The notes: a model not told the origin generated them from the letters alone. A stretch of 64,000 nt of DNA from Trogon surrucura (GCA_020746105.1 CM036617.1:137605845-137669844); one strand, 5' to 3'; positions 13,201 to 28,200 are shown, numbered from the stretch's first letter. Numbers and translations: made by a program.

Positions 13201-16200
13201 GTTTAGATCCTGAAATAACAAATTTAGGAAAAGGCTGGCAAACACCGCGTGCACAGTCCAGGGTGGATTCTACTGTTTGTCCTGTGCTTGTGTACAGGTC
13301 TGAAGAGGTCAGCATTTGGGAAAATCATGCCTCTAAGAATTTAATCACAAGCTATTCTCAAGTATTTCTATGCGTGTGCCCATGGTCTCAGCAGGTTGGC
13401 TGGCAGCGTGTACAAAAAACTCAACAGATCAGACCTATTTTTTTTCTAGCAAAGAGATTTAGCAACATTTTACCACATCGGTAAAATCTCTAATTCCAAA
13501 AAGCTGAAATCCTGGCCTTTTAGAAATTGATTAAAAACCTCCAAATTATTTTACTATGAATTTACTATCATACACTAATGGTGATGTTCAGGAAATACAC
13601 ACAGAATTTTAAAGATGCTCTAGAAAACCTCCTATCAGTAGAAATGTCGATTCTGTAATAAATTTCTGCTGGATGAAGCTTAAAAAGTCATTTAATCAAA
13701 TGAATACATCTACTGAACATGTTAAATCCACATGCCTCATATAATACACAGAAAATACTATGAGCTGCTATTAAGGTGGGATGAGAACCAATAGAATCCA
13801 CTTTGAGTTGCTCTTCCATATACTTAGGAAATACAGTGTTTGGGGTTTTTTTTATATATATTAGAATGAGTTTGAAAAGGAAAACATAATCAAATATAGG
13901 TGTTAGATTTTAGTATTTCAGCAGGTAAGTCTAGTCTAAAACAACTCTATACATGCTAAATTTTACCCAGAGACTTAACTGAGTTCTAAGGCTTATGGAA
14001 TTAGTTCTGTTCTCACAGAAACAAAAACCAAGAAATTTAATTTCCACAGATGAAAGTTAGGTTAGGCAGACAGAAAAGGTGTATGTTGGAAGCAAATTTT
14101 AATATAAAAAACAATACCTGCAATAGGGGTCCTGATTTTCAACCTGTCGACCTCCATGATAAAGTCGTCTTTCAAGAAGAGGAATCCAATGATGGAGAAG
14201 AGATAAACTAGGATGAGTGCTAGCACTGCAGTGAGGATAATGGAACGGCCATTCCGGGTAACACTTTTTATCACATTTAGCAATGTCTCTTCTCTGTATA
14301 CCAGATCAAACAGCTGAGAAAAGCATAGAGCAGAAATGAATACAAATGAGGCAATATATAGATGCTCCATAGGAAAACAATCTGAACAACTGAAACATAC
14401 ATCTAGCAACGTTCTAAATCCTGAGCTTCATAAACACACAATCCACATTAATTTCAATAGGAGCTGGGCATGTTTATAGAGGGAGAAAAACTAGTACAGA
14501 AATTTGAATTTTAGGACAGATTACAGGAAAATCCAAAGTCACAAAGTATATATAGGAGCATGATCCAGATGTAGGCAACAGTTACCAACAAGATCTATTG
14601 TTTCCCCATGTTCAAAACCAAGCCAAATCAAAATTAAAAAACAGTGTCTTCATACTGTGGATCTATACCTACAAATTAATTTTTCGTGTAATCTCTCATC
14701 TGACAAACATGCTTGGGCCACAAATCAAAAATGCACTCACACATGTAAGTAATTACACGTCTGTGAACAGATTTTCTGAGCTCATGGTATCATTTAAAAG
14801 TCCTGTGTACAAGGATTGGGGCCATCTCTTTTTAGGGCAAAGTTAAATTCATCACATTGTGTGTATAAAACTAGAAATTCCTATTCTTCCTTACCCTGCA
14901 CTATACATTTTCATGCTATTTAACTTTAAAGAAAAATATACATTAAGAAAATATTTCTTTAAATGTCAAAGGTCTAAACCAGCAATTAAATGTGAAAGAA
15001 GCTTTTCGAGAAACTATAGGGTTTTTTCTCTTGCAATTCTATCGATGTTCTGTAGTGCTCTGGACCTTATCTATAATGTATGTATTTCCACTTCAAACCA
15101 CTCAGATTACAGATATAGAGTGACACGCTATGATTTATCAAAATGGTTCACAGAAGAAGGTATTAGCTGCAATTCACAAGATCTGAAATCCACAGCCTTG
15201 TGAAAGGATTAATAATAAAGGAAGAAAGAGGGAAGACAGGTTGGAAAAGACCTTTATGATCATTGATTCAAACTGTTAGCCTAGTAATGCCAGGTCCACC
15301 ACTAAACCATGTCCCTAAGCACCACGTCTCCAAGTCTTTTAAATACCTCCAGGGAAGGTGACTCCACCACTTCCCTGGGCAGTCCGTTCCAGTGCTTGAC
15401 AACCCTTTCAGTGACGAAAGTTTTCCTAATACTCAATCTAAACCTCCTATGGTGCAACTTGTGGCAATTTTCCTTTTGTTTTTTCATTTGTTACTTGGGA
15501 GAAGAGACTGGCCCCTACCTTGCTACAGCCTCCCTTCAGGTAATTGTAGAGAGTGATAAGGTCTCCCCTGAGCATCCTCTTCTCCAGATTAAACCACCTC
15601 AGTTCCCTCAGCCTCTCCTCCTAAGACTTGTTGTCTAGATCCCTCACCAGTTTCGTTGCTTTTCTCTGGGCTCAATTCAGCACCTCGATGTCTGTCTTGT
15701 AGTGAGAGTCCCAAAACCGAACACAGGATTCAAGGTGTGGCCTCATCAGTGCCGAGTACGAGGTGGGGAAAAATCACTGCACTGGTCCTGCTGGCTACAC
15801 TATACTATCCATATACTAATATCTGGCCCTCATTTTAAGCTTTGCCTTGAATGTAATCAATGACAAACAAATACTAGAGTTGAGTATATACCTACTACAA
15901 AGTGGAATGAACTTGGGAAAGTAGACAATTATAACATCCGTGAATCATGGACACTGGCCTAGCGTCACTGAAAAAGTAAGTACATAGAATGTTTCTTAAA
16001 CTACTTGGCACTTTGGAAAGTATTTTAAGGTAGAGATCACCTTACTCACTGAAGGAATAACTGATAATTTACTGCACATTTTTTATGCAGGAGAGTTATA
16101 TCCATTTAAAGAGGGTCTTGCAGCTACAGCCACAAAATCCTGGCTCCTCTGAAACAGGCCCAAACTTCAAAGCTGACTTTAACATCAAGATCCGGAAAAC

Positions 16201-19200
16201 CTGACTTCAACAGCAGTTCTACCAGAGTAAGGACTGAACCCCTGAAAATTTTAGTGTGCTCAACAAACCACTGTGAAATGCTGGGAGTTCATCACTGTTC
16301 AGGAAGCAGAGAAAAATGCAACAGGAAAGTGAACCCATGTAAAATGACCACAATTTAGTTAGTCTTGCTAAAAGTTTCACACGTTCCAGTATAAAGCAAA
16401 AGGATAAGAAAATAAGAGCAGTGAAACACCTTTTGTTGCTGTTCAGCATGAAGGGAGCAGTTAGCTGAGTTTAGCATAATTTTGTATGATTCATTTTCAT
16501 TGCACCTGTATCATATTATAAAAAGGCATTCCATCTGGGTAATGGCAACAAAACGTAGTGAGATACATTTGAGTGATGAATCTTCTTGCTACATCAGAAG
16601 CATGCCAACCCCATTTCACAAGTAATTTTTATTTTATTTTATTTGGGATGCAAGATGAACCTAGGAATGGGATCCTTTGGTGTAGGTATGATGCACACAC
16701 CAGTGGACAATCCCTGTCCCAAAGAGATCATGACTGACAGAAGATACAGGAACAATGGACACAGAATATACGTATGCAGGGGAAGGGTGGGAGAAAGGTC
16801 TCGGCTGTGTGGTGATTGTCTGAAAAGAAAGGGGCAAATTTTCAACTCTAAAACAGATTAAATAAGTCCTAACAGAAACGTTATCGTGAAAACAGCAGCT
16901 CTTAAAGGGCAGCAACACAACTGCATGCTAAAAATACACATGATTTGGCTTGATTGTCAGGAAGAAATTGAAGGCAGCTGCATGGGTAACGGTATTTTCT
17001 ATTTTTGCAAAGTTTTGCCCTCCGCCAAAGCACACACTTACCAGGAAACTATAGAAGAATTCGTGCACGCAGAGGCCCAGCATGCAGACCAGGACGTACG
17101 CTACATGATATAGAAAAGCCATGTCCATGATGACTGCTCTGTAGCCACGTGTAAAAGTTCCACGGTTCCCAACAAAGCTGACCAGAAACACTATTTTGTT
17201 ACAAAGCTGTGGAGGGTAACAAAGGCTAGGTTTATTCCATCAGAAAAATCCTGTTACTTACTGTTTGCATTGCGGCAGCATGCAAAAAGTCTCGATGGGT
17301 GGCTTTGACTAACTGCACAACTTTCGGACAGCTGGAGTGAGATGAGAGAACTCCAGCTCCCAAGGTACACTGGGAGTGAGAGTAAGTGGAAGTCCATCAC
17401 CCCTCCAACACTGTGCTGTGCCTCATTACACTGAGATTTATTTCTCTAACATTAGTGAGTAGGTAGGGTGGGATTAATGTCATAAGGCATTAAAAAAACA
17501 ACTGGGGAGTGAATTCTTAACACTTTTGAATTTAGGCCCCAGACTATGTAAGAGCAGCTAGGCATGCTACTACAAAGAGAACAATAGTAACACAACAGAA
17601 AATGTGGGGGAGTGTGTGTATGAGATCTACTATTTCCTTCAGATCACGTTTTTCAATGTAAAAACCCTAAAAAAAACCCTGTAGGCATTTTTGAAGCAAC
17701 AGATTTTCCATTGCTTCTGAGCTTTGCCTACACATTTGCAGCAGTGCAGAAGTAAATACAGAGAGGGGCTAATCTCATCTGTTTCATAGTCCAGGACAGG
17801 CAATGAGGACTTAACATGTTTTCTTCTTTTATGAATTTGACATTGGCAAATGCTTTTATGCCTTTATCTTTGAGTGCAAGTCTGGGTAGTTTTACGTATG
17901 TAAAATTCTCACTGAACTGGTGGCAAACAGTCCAATACTTTGTGCCAAGGTGAACTAGAGCTGTAGCAGGCAAGCAGAAGTCTAAATAGATGACTTGTGA
18001 GCATGACTACATATCTTACTAAGCTCAGTAAACATGCGAAATTATTTATGGTAAAGTATCTGGCAAAGGGCTGAGAGAATTTTTAATTTTGAAAACTTTT
18101 TCCATCTCAGAAATATATTTAAGCTCACAGAAAGATCTCACAAATTTGTGGTAATATTGCTGAGCATATTGGTAGAGAAAATAATCAACATGAGAAACTG
18201 TAAATTTGACTGCTCTTATTCAGCAATATTTCTTTAAATTTCATAATGTTTTTGTTTTTAAAATATTTGCATATGCACAAAACCCAAACAGCTTTTTTCT
18301 TAGCTTCCCACTTTGCTGACACTGCTGTTTCAGGATGACTGGAAATGATTTATTTTTTTGGCTTAACCAGTGAACCAGAAAAAGAAGTTCTTTGCACAGT
18401 TCTAATCAGGGGTGTCTTTTTTAACAGGAGACCCTTAATATCTCTGCTTCTGCTGAAAGGGAAATTCTGCCTGTTTTTTAAGTACTTACATTAGCAGCAC
18501 CAAGAAGTATCAAGGTAGGACCAAGCCCTATAGTATATATAGACCTGAGAATAACAGACACCAAAAAGGGTCGAATACCAACAGGCTTGGAGATGAAAAA
18601 CAGCATTGCTGTACAAAACGCCACCGCTATCCAAAGGAGGACTGAAAACAACGGAGAGAGCGTGCCTGTAGAGAGGAAAAAGGGAGGTTTGAGAAAGGTG
18701 TTTTTCGAGACTCCATTTTTTCACCAAGAAACAGATCCAAAAGATCAATTCCTCTGCCAATACAGCTAACAAAAAGTGTGATTCACACATCCCAACTGCT
18801 GACCACAACTTGCCCGAACTACAGCAAGAACTGTTATCATAGCATTGTTGACTTTTTGCACAGGTAATAATCATAGAATCACAGAATGTTATGGGTTGGA
18901 AGGGATGTCTAGAGATCATCTAGTCCAACCCTCCTGCCAGAGCAGGATCCCCGAGGGCAGCCACACAGGAATGTGTCCAGGTCGGTTTTGAAAGTCTCCA
19001 GAGAAGGAGACTCCACAACCTCTCTGGGCAGCCTGTGCCAGTGCTCTGTCACCCTCACACTAAAGACGTTTCTCCTCATGTTGAGGTGGAACTTCCTATG
19101 TCCTAACTTAAATCCATTATTCCTTGTTCTATCGCTGGGCACCACTGAGAAGAGATTGTCTCCTTCCCCTTGACACCCACCCCTCACATATTTGTATACA

Positions 19201-22200
19201 TTAATAAGGTCCCCTCTCAGCCGTCTCCTTTCAAGGCTAAACAGCCCCAGTTCTCTCAGTCTCTCTTCACAGGAGAGATGTTCAAGTCCCTTGATCATCC
19301 TCGTAGCTCTCCATTGAACTGTCTCCAGTAGGTCCCTGTCTCTCTTGAACTGGGGAGCCCAAAACTGGACACAGGATTCCAGGTGTGGTCTCAGCAGGGC
19401 AGAGTAGAGGGGAAGGAGAACCTCCCTAGACCTGCTGGACACACTTTTCTTAATGCACCCCAGGATCCCATTGGCCCTCTTGGCCACAAGGGCACATGGC
19501 TGTCCCAGGGACAATTTACTGTCCATTTGGACTCCAAGGTCTTTCTCCACGGGGCTGCTTTCCAGCAGGACGTCCCCTAATCTGTACTGGTGCCTGGTGT
19601 TATTCCTCCCCAGACGCAGCAGGATTCTACACTTGTCTTTATTGAACTTTATGAGCTTCACCTTTGCCCAGCTTTCCAGTCTGTCCAGATCCCATTGGAT
19701 GGCAGCACAGCCTTCCTGTGTGTCAGCCACCCCTCCCAGTTTTGTATCATCAGCGAACTTGCTGAGGATGCACTCTATCCCCTCGTCCAGGTTGTTGATG
19801 AAGAGCAGCTAATGAAATTTCCATTAAAATCCATGGAGTGCTCAGAGATGAAACAGTTTATCCTTCTCCTGGAGCAAGCTACTAATCACCTCCCTTCTGC
19901 AAGGATCATTAGGGCTCCTCTGGTCTAATTCCATGATTGCTCAGCTACAGAAATAGCCAGTCCTTGGGGGGGCACAGCGAGTGGCACCGTGCTGCAGTGC
20001 CACACTTCGATCCCCAACAGCGTCAAAGTGCTGGGGTTTTAGAAAAGCTGCTCTCTTCCGAACGGCTGCGGGTGTTCAGCGGGAGCCTCCGCCTCTGCAC
20101 GGGAGCAAGGCACTTGCCGCAGCAGGAGGCAGCCGCAGGCACTTCGGCAGGAACAGGCAGCATCTGCATTGCCGAGAGCAGCCGCATATAGCTGTGCCTT
20201 GCTCCTGGGGAGGCAGCGGGTCCCGGGCCTGGCTGAGTACCTGCGGGCGCGTCAGCCACTGCCTTTGGAGTCAGGTCTCTGTGCCGCTCTGCAAGATGCT
20301 GGATCTCAGCTCTCCCTACATTTTGAGCAATGCCCCTATCTTCCCTCTCCTCCTCTGCTTAAAGCCCTGGAAACACACCATGTTGCCAGGATATAAAAGC
20401 ACATTCAGATCTCGGGGCACTGTCACACTTGTACACTGACTTCTATTGTTATCAGATGAACTGAGAGCTCAGCGACAGGAGAGAAGGGAATAGAAAATTT
20501 AGCCAGACTCACAATAGAAGTCACGCTATCTCTTTGGCAACAGATACACAGCTGAGCAGTATCAGTGGGATTAGGAAACAATGAGGTGAGGGCCCTAGTC
20601 TCAATATTCAGATGGCATCCAAAATTTTCTGAAGTCCAGGAGTGTTTATATCCTTGGCAAGAGGTTCAAGATCAGCTCTGTCAGCTTCCTCATCAACAGG
20701 ATTTGGGAACCTTTAAGGCATCTTAAAAAGATTTAACTTCCAAGTGGATCTGAAAGATGAGGCCAAAGTGCTCAGTGTTTCTTTAACAAACCATTTTTCC
20801 TTCTTCCCTACTGCAGGTCAAACAATTTCATGTTGCAGAACCCACACCGGTAACACGCGCAGACACGGACGCCGCAGGCAAGGAGTCCCCATCTGGAGCA
20901 CAATTTTGCTTATGTCATATGATGTCAGAGCTGCAGAAATCTACTGAAAGGCAGCATTCTTGGGATCATTAGATCAGCTCAGGCACCTCAGACATCTGAA
21001 TATGGGGGCTTTACATAAGGTAAAGGGGAAAAATGGAAGACTAATTCTGGCCCTGAGACCATATTTTGGCAGAGAGGGAGGCTGGAAGTAAGGAGGCTGC
21101 CTCATGATCTGCTAATCCCATTTGGCCACACCTACTGTTTGTTGCTCAGGAATCCCTTTTGCTTTACAAGCAACAGGAACTGGAATCCTGAAACACGCTA
21201 TCACTGAAATCACTGGATAACCAGTGCCACTTAAACTAATACTATATAAATCTGAAGCTCAAAGTAAGTATTAATGCCTACCGACTGCAGAGCAGAGGAG
21301 TTCTGCAAGTCTAGATTAGCTAAAATGTAGTAGCTTAAAAGGTTTACTTTTAACTCTTTCCTTCTCCTCTCCTTCCATGTGGGCTCTAAAGTGTGTGCAC
21401 TCCAAGTGACTCTTCAGTTCACCAAGAGGAAAGCACTAAAGTGCAAATGCCTCCCTTGTGCACGGCCCTGCAAACTTTTGCTAGGCGAGGCTGTGGAGAC
21501 GCCTGTGCCATGACCTGCAGAGACCACCTCGTAGGGTGAAAGGGCAGCGTGATCTCTGTGCCAATATATTTTAATCTGCTGCCTTTCTGTTTAGGCAGCC
21601 AACAGGAATGTCTGCTGGTGCCAGCACTGGTGTTTGTGAAAAGCACATGTATCTACTAGAAGCTGGACTGCTTCCACCAGCCCAGTTCACATGCCATCAG
21701 ACAGAGGTGACTTTCAGTCACATTACCGACTGGACTGGACACGAATCAAAGACCCAGAGGTGAACGGCTCTACTCCCATTACCAGGATTCTGAGCTATTT
21801 AGTCTCCTTTATCCCAATTAAACTTGTTTTGGATTCAAAAGGGCCTCCTAGGCTTCCTGCTAGTCTGCTGCATTTATTTAATGAAATTTGCTATTTTCTG
21901 TATTTCCTGTGTTATGCTATGAAGTGGAGTCACAGGTTTTAAGCATATTTTTATACAACGCATTTATCCTCTGCAACAGTTATGTCCTTTTACCTCAATA
22001 AACAAAACAGTCAAAAGATAAGAAACTAGTTTTCAAATCATTCTATTCCATATGTTTTTAAAACTGCAAGTCATTCAATCTGGTCAGTCTGAAGGAATCT
22101 CTGCCCCTCTGCTGCCACGAATCCTTCTTCAGCTCAGAAGTTGTAACTGAGTATGTGCAGTAGCATACTGCATTATGGCAATACAAAAAAAAAGAAAAAG

Positions 22201-25200
22201 AGAAAAAAATTAGCTCAGATGATCTAGATAATCTTCAGCTTAGCAGCTATGTTCTATCCATTTTACTTCATATTGCATGGGCCACGTAACACACAGAAGA
22301 TCAAGTACTACATTTCAGACAACATCTGGTACCTACTTAGAAGACACTAAATGGCTTCTGCAGATATGAGCAGAAGATGCAGTTTTATGTAAACGTTACC
22401 TTAGAATTGAAAGCATCTAAAATTAAAAGGAAAAATAAAACTAAACTCCACTTGCCTTCATCTCCATCATCTCCAAAGGGGTAGAATAGAGCAACTGCTA
22501 AATTGATGAATACGGCAAGGTTGAAGGAAATGCTCCCCCAGAGAGAGATGTGTCTGGAGAACCAAAACAGGGCTGGATTGTCTAGAAAAGGGAAAAGAGC
22601 AGCAATCAATGAAATGAAAGCAGACAGGAACTCAATCAGTAATGGCCTCAAGGGAATAAAAACCCCACAGATTAATGAATAAAACCGGCAAATATTTAAA
22701 ATTAACTAAGAGACAAATATTAAACATAGGTTTGTAATACTAAACACAGGTTTGTCATATAATGGAGGTTTTAATCCAAAGATCCAAATACAGTTTATTA
22801 TATATGAGAGTTTTGCCTCTGCTAAAATTTTAGGACTGGGTCTTTTGCAAAGGAGTCTTTTCACCTGCCTCTGAAACTGTAGCCTCTGTGCATGGAGACA
22901 CAAATACATTTTAGCACTCTGCATGCCAGTCAACCAGAAGACCAAGAACGGGTCATCCAAATGATGCTGGGGACACTAATGATATTATTCAAAGAATGAT
23001 GGAACAAGCAGGATTTTGGAACTGTGGCATTTTCCCCACCTCTGTCAAATTAAATATATCTTGATCTACTCCGGGGAGTAGGTAAAATTTGGTCTGACTG
23101 GGATTTGGTTCTATGAAAGCCAAATATCTCCTGCATGAGCCTCAGATGCCCAACGTCACCTGCTGACAAACAGCTCTGCTTAAAAGGATTCAAATGAAGC
23201 CAGCATCTCCATATATGAAGTGCTGTACAAATACATAGAAAGTCTGTATCCCAAATAACATATAACCTAGTTAGAAAAGACTAAAAAGAGAAATAGGGCA
23301 AAAATAGGGCTAAGTTTTTGCATCTAGAGTGACACAAACGACTCAGCAAAAAGGCTAGGAACAAGATCAGAGGGTACTAAGACCCAGACAAGCACTTCCT
23401 ATGTGTGACTGCACTACAATATGTTTAAATGAACATTTAAGACAAGATTCTATGTGCAATAGTGTGAAAAACTCTCTAGCCAGAGAGGTTTATCTATTCA
23501 AACATGATGTGTTCCTATTAATTAGATCTTGAAGTATGAAGAACCTTCCCCAAGTATGCAGAATATATTCCCATTCCCGATCTGCCCGCACCCAGCTAAC
23601 TTCTTATGAACAGCAGACTCCTTCAACTGCATATGACTGTCTCGGGCTTTAGTCTAAATGGACTTTAATTGTGATTAGGTAAATATTCAGATTTCCTTGT
23701 GATAACCTTATGTTGTTGACTGCTGAGATTTAAGCACTTGGAGCCATTGCAAATGCCATCTGTCAGTTTAAGCAACACAGACTGCATGCTAACAGACACT
23801 TGGCTAAAGAATGAACCAAGCCTCAACCTGTATTATATTTTCAAATAAAAAAAGCCCGTAACACAGAGACTTGTGGGTCATTCCACTGATGAGGGGAATT
23901 GAGGAATTTCTGCTCTGAATAAAAATAAACTGGTTTTCTTTGCTCACAGCATTAGGTAGGTCCAGTCTATGTAAGTGTAGGGTTGGGCTCTTTTATTTGT
24001 GTTTCTTAAGCAAACCCCACAGATATGATTTTGTTACTGGAGTAATTTTTCTAACATACAGTGACTTTTATCCCCAAATAGACTGTGCAGATAGAGAGTT
24101 ATTCCAGAATCATTTATTTCTCAACTTCTAGTCTGGTCAGTCTGTCAGTACAGACAAGTTTTTACAGTGCCACCAAGGGAAATGAACCTGGGCTGATAGG
24201 GTTCACACTGAAACCTCTGAAAATTATAGCCTGGGAACCGACATTTGTAAAAACTGCAACCAACATTCAGGTTTCCATCACACCAAGGATGCGACATTAA
24301 ATGATATTGCTTTGACTATCCAAACTCCCTGCTGCTCTGGCCATAGATCCTGTTTTTCACTTCCTTCTTCATTGATTGCATAATGCTGCTGTGAGCAGCT
24401 GCATTTTAGCAGTGAATTAAGTGACCACTCTCCTGTATTGTCTTATATATTGTTTTATATATATAAAAATACAACTTTCTGCCCTATCCCTCGAGGACAC
24501 TGCAGATGTATAATTAGTTTGCAGCCTTGATTCTCCGCTCCAGAAGCAAAGGTTAGAGTTGACAGTGGCTGAGCTGGTGGGAGCTTCCAGTCCCCAGGAC
24601 ATCAGCAGCAGCCCCATTCGGGGGCTGTAATGCCCATCAGTGAATTAAACAAGAAACTCAGGCTATCTGTCGTGGCTTCGCTTCACACCTCCTCTTTGGG
24701 TCCCTGCTTTGATGTCCCTCCACTGTGATCGCAACCGTGCCTGTCACATCTGCAAGCAGCTTAAGGTGGTGCACGTGCCTCTCCCACTACCACGGGACGT
24801 ACACCAGCATGGGCACACAGACTGGGACACGCTGCAGCCTCGTCAAGCGAGGCTGATGTGAACTGGCAGAGGGGAACTGACTTCGTGGGAGCCAGGCAGA
24901 TTTAAAGCAGCTGAGGCTCTGGTGAGAGATGTTTCTCAAGTGACTGACATTTACAAGTTTTTTAATGGTCTTTTAGGAATCTGCAAACCTCAAATATGCA
25001 GCTACACATGTTTTTGTTAAATATTAGGGGCCTTGGCTTAATGAGGCCCAACTCTATTGAATTTAGTAGAACTACACCCAGTTCATCCACCCCTCAATTT
25101 AACTTTCAGAGTCCAAAATATCATCTTGAACACATTATGTAGGTTACTAACTGCTTCATATCATGCCTCTTTCATGGTGGAATGCAAGTGTCTGAGCTGA

Positions 25201-28200
25201 CCTATACTCTGCTGACCTACACTCTCAAGCCCTGAACACTTTTGCCTGATGCAATATCAGAGTCAACAGAGAAAAGTGCATTATTAAAATTAAAGTATTT
25301 GAAGGCTTAAAAGCAGGAGTTTATCGTAATTGAGCAAGTTTTTAAAATTGAAGTACTTACTCCTGATTTTCTTCTGCCATTTCATCTCGTTGTACAGATC
25401 TTCTGTCTGTTGGAAAAAGTCATTGACTTTGCTTCCTTGTTCATCTCTCTCTGTCGTATTGAATACTCGACTTTTGGACTCCCGAGTGAGGAATTCACAA
25501 ATGTTGGGGACAGGGAAGACGATCTGTTCCATTGTCCTATCATGGCGAACAATCTGTAAATAAAATACATATTTTTTTTCAGAATCAGTGACTTTCCAAC
25601 CACTTTGTCATAACTTTTTTGTTCACAGCTCCCTTTTTATTTAAAAATCGATGCATAAATTATTTGAACGTTACAGGGAAGTTGAATCAATCAGTCCTAA
25701 AACAAAGTAAAACTTCAGGAGCCTGCCTGAAAACAAGGTTGCAAATATATGTGTCAAGCAAAACCTAGGTCCAATCTTCTCCCAAATATGCACAGTGTTC
25801 TAATTCAGACTGCCTCAATTTTGCAGTAAAGTAAAACGAAACTCTCCCAGCGAACAGTGCAGAAGTTCAGGGGTTTTCTGCTCAGATTCCAAAATTCTTC
25901 TCTCTCCTTGAATCTATTTCTAAGATGAGATAAGTTGTGAAGGTGAACATTCAAAAATAGTACCTTGTTACTCAGACAGCACCCATATCTTGTCAGCCTT
26001 TATCTTCTTACTTGGCAAAAAACAAGGTTTTGCATCGTTTGTATTTCAGGGCCTACCGAGTTATCAGCGAGCAAGCTAGATTTTATTCCATCTCACCACA
26101 GCACCATCAAAATTGCTTCCCCATTCTGATAATGGACTCTGCATTACTAAAAATACAGAAAATGGTAGAAAACTTATCCTGACTCCTAGACCCATGTCTC
26201 TGTACAGCCATCAGTGAAGAAATGCCCATGATTTGACTTTCAAATCAAATAAATGAGACACCCTGATATAGCAGAGCTATATCTGAAATGCCAAACAGGT
26301 CTAGGACTGCTTTCAGAGAAAGACCAGGGAACATCCGCTTGATATAGCAGCAATGCTGGGCTGAGCTTCACTTTTCCAGTCATAGTCCTGCATTAAAGAA
26401 TCCTCCCTTCTCCCTGTTAATTCAAAATTATTATGTGAACATACTAAAAAAACACCCGTAAGTAATTTTTAAGAGTAACATAGTCAAGCACATTTGTATT
26501 GGAGATGAAGGATGATTATGCTCGTGTGAGCCCTTGGGCATGTGCATTACATGAAATTCAAACAGGCAATTTTGAAGTGTCCTAAGTAAATGGCTGTGTT
26601 TCAGGCCAGTAGCTGTGCTGTATAGGACTAGCAGCTAACCTGGTTGGGTGACTGAAGGAAGCTGACAGTGCATCTTCAATTCCGTCAGGACTCAAAGAGG
26701 TAAACTGCATGTGCTGCTTTGCAGGATGTCATTTAAAAAGCCCCCTCAAGAACAGAGGCTTCTGTATCTGCTCGAGGAACAGGCTTTGCAGCCATGAGGT
26801 TTTAGATTTCAGAAAGCTATTTGCCACATAAAAGCAGATCACAGTGCTTGTCAAATGCTTAAATTTAAAACTTACCCAGATAACTCTGCTGATAATTGCT
26901 TAGATGAGCACCTCAGGGGCACCCAGAGTAGTAAAACAGAGGAGCACTGAGCTCTGGACAGCCACAGACATGGAGTTTCCACCTGTCCTGAGGTGGGACA
27001 ACGTGACCAGTAACAGGCAAAATGGACAGTGGAAAACAGAGAAAGACTCAGCCATGGCCTGTCTTGACTAAAAATACAAAAAATGATAGAAAATTGTCCT
27101 GCCTGTCTTGACATCAGGCAGGACAATATGGACCTGAGGCACCTGCATCAAGACTGGTCCCTACACATGCGAGCTCAGGTCCTATGTTGATGGAGCCTGG
27201 GACCCACTGAAGGTAAAATTACTGTCTCAGATTTAGGCTGGGCATGCGTGCAACCATACTGTGTAGTTCTCATGCTTTGTCAATTTTGGACTTATTACAG
27301 CATTTCCGAGACAAAGCCAGATGCCTTTTCTCTCTGCAGTCTCTTGCAGCAGTTACCTTTGCCCCATCGAAATTCTCCTCCTTACAAAGTCTCTAAGGAC
27401 TAGAGATACTAGAGTCCCTAACTCATGTCCTGATGCCTCTAATCCCATGAAATCTGTAAGAGCACAGAAACCGATACAAGAGTTAAGAACCTAAATACCT
27501 CTGTGGATCTTGATCTAAATCCAATCCACGGCAGGGGTAAAGTTTAAAATAGAGAACAGAACTGATGAACCAGGCCAAGCTGTGGTCTTTTAAACAAAAG
27601 CCATAATGAATGTCTACACCACTTCAAAACGTCTTTGTACTCCAGCCAGACTTTTAATTTGATCAGTTAGCATCACTGGCTTTGAAACTCATGATTATTT
27701 ATTTGAGTGATGTACCATACAAGATTATTCTTGACTTCATGACACAGCTACTATCCACAGTCATTATTTTGCTAACAAAACGTGTTTGGTAACGCACAGG
27801 AAAGCTACTGTAAAATTATTATTTGGAGCCACTTTTAATATAGGTGCGTTCCTTTTTCTCCCACAGCCAAAAGCATATTATTCAATCTTCTCCTTCTCAG
27901 AAATAATCTACACCATTTGAATAAGCTTTGCTGTTCAGAAGCTTATAAAGAGGTGATACGCCACACACAAGATGGAAACTTGTCTCATATTCAATCTTCT
28001 AGTGAGCAATTCTTTACCTCTATCTGTGCTGTATGATTGGCATAATACTTCAAGGCTTCATCTCCTTCATCTGGATCTGACCCTGGCTTCAGCATCTGTT
28101 GTAATGTTTTATTGTGACGAGCCAACTAGAAAAAGAAAAAAAAAAATCTGATTTATGTCCTGCTGCTATGTTTTCAGCTTTATCATCTCTACTTAACTAA

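Larger units (their letters stand above)
18666..22455 (-). other. ITPR2: ITPR2 intron 11 (GC donor; CR1 and CpG patch)
   Basis: 3.8 kb intron between the S1 and S2 exons. It contains a CR1 copy at 18868-19811 and a CpG-dense stretch at 20058-20252. From 20450 to 22440 I see nothing. Confidence 0.9.

Noticed and set aside
20023..20259. 78-codon frame across the CpG patch, possibly a small gene
   Set aside because: Its length follows from high GC and lack of stops. No motif, signal peptide or homology was recognised. Only the CpG density is reported.
24580..24900. Second possible CpG island
   Set aside because: CpGs are scattered (about a dozen in 320 bp) and GC is only moderately raised; too weak to call.
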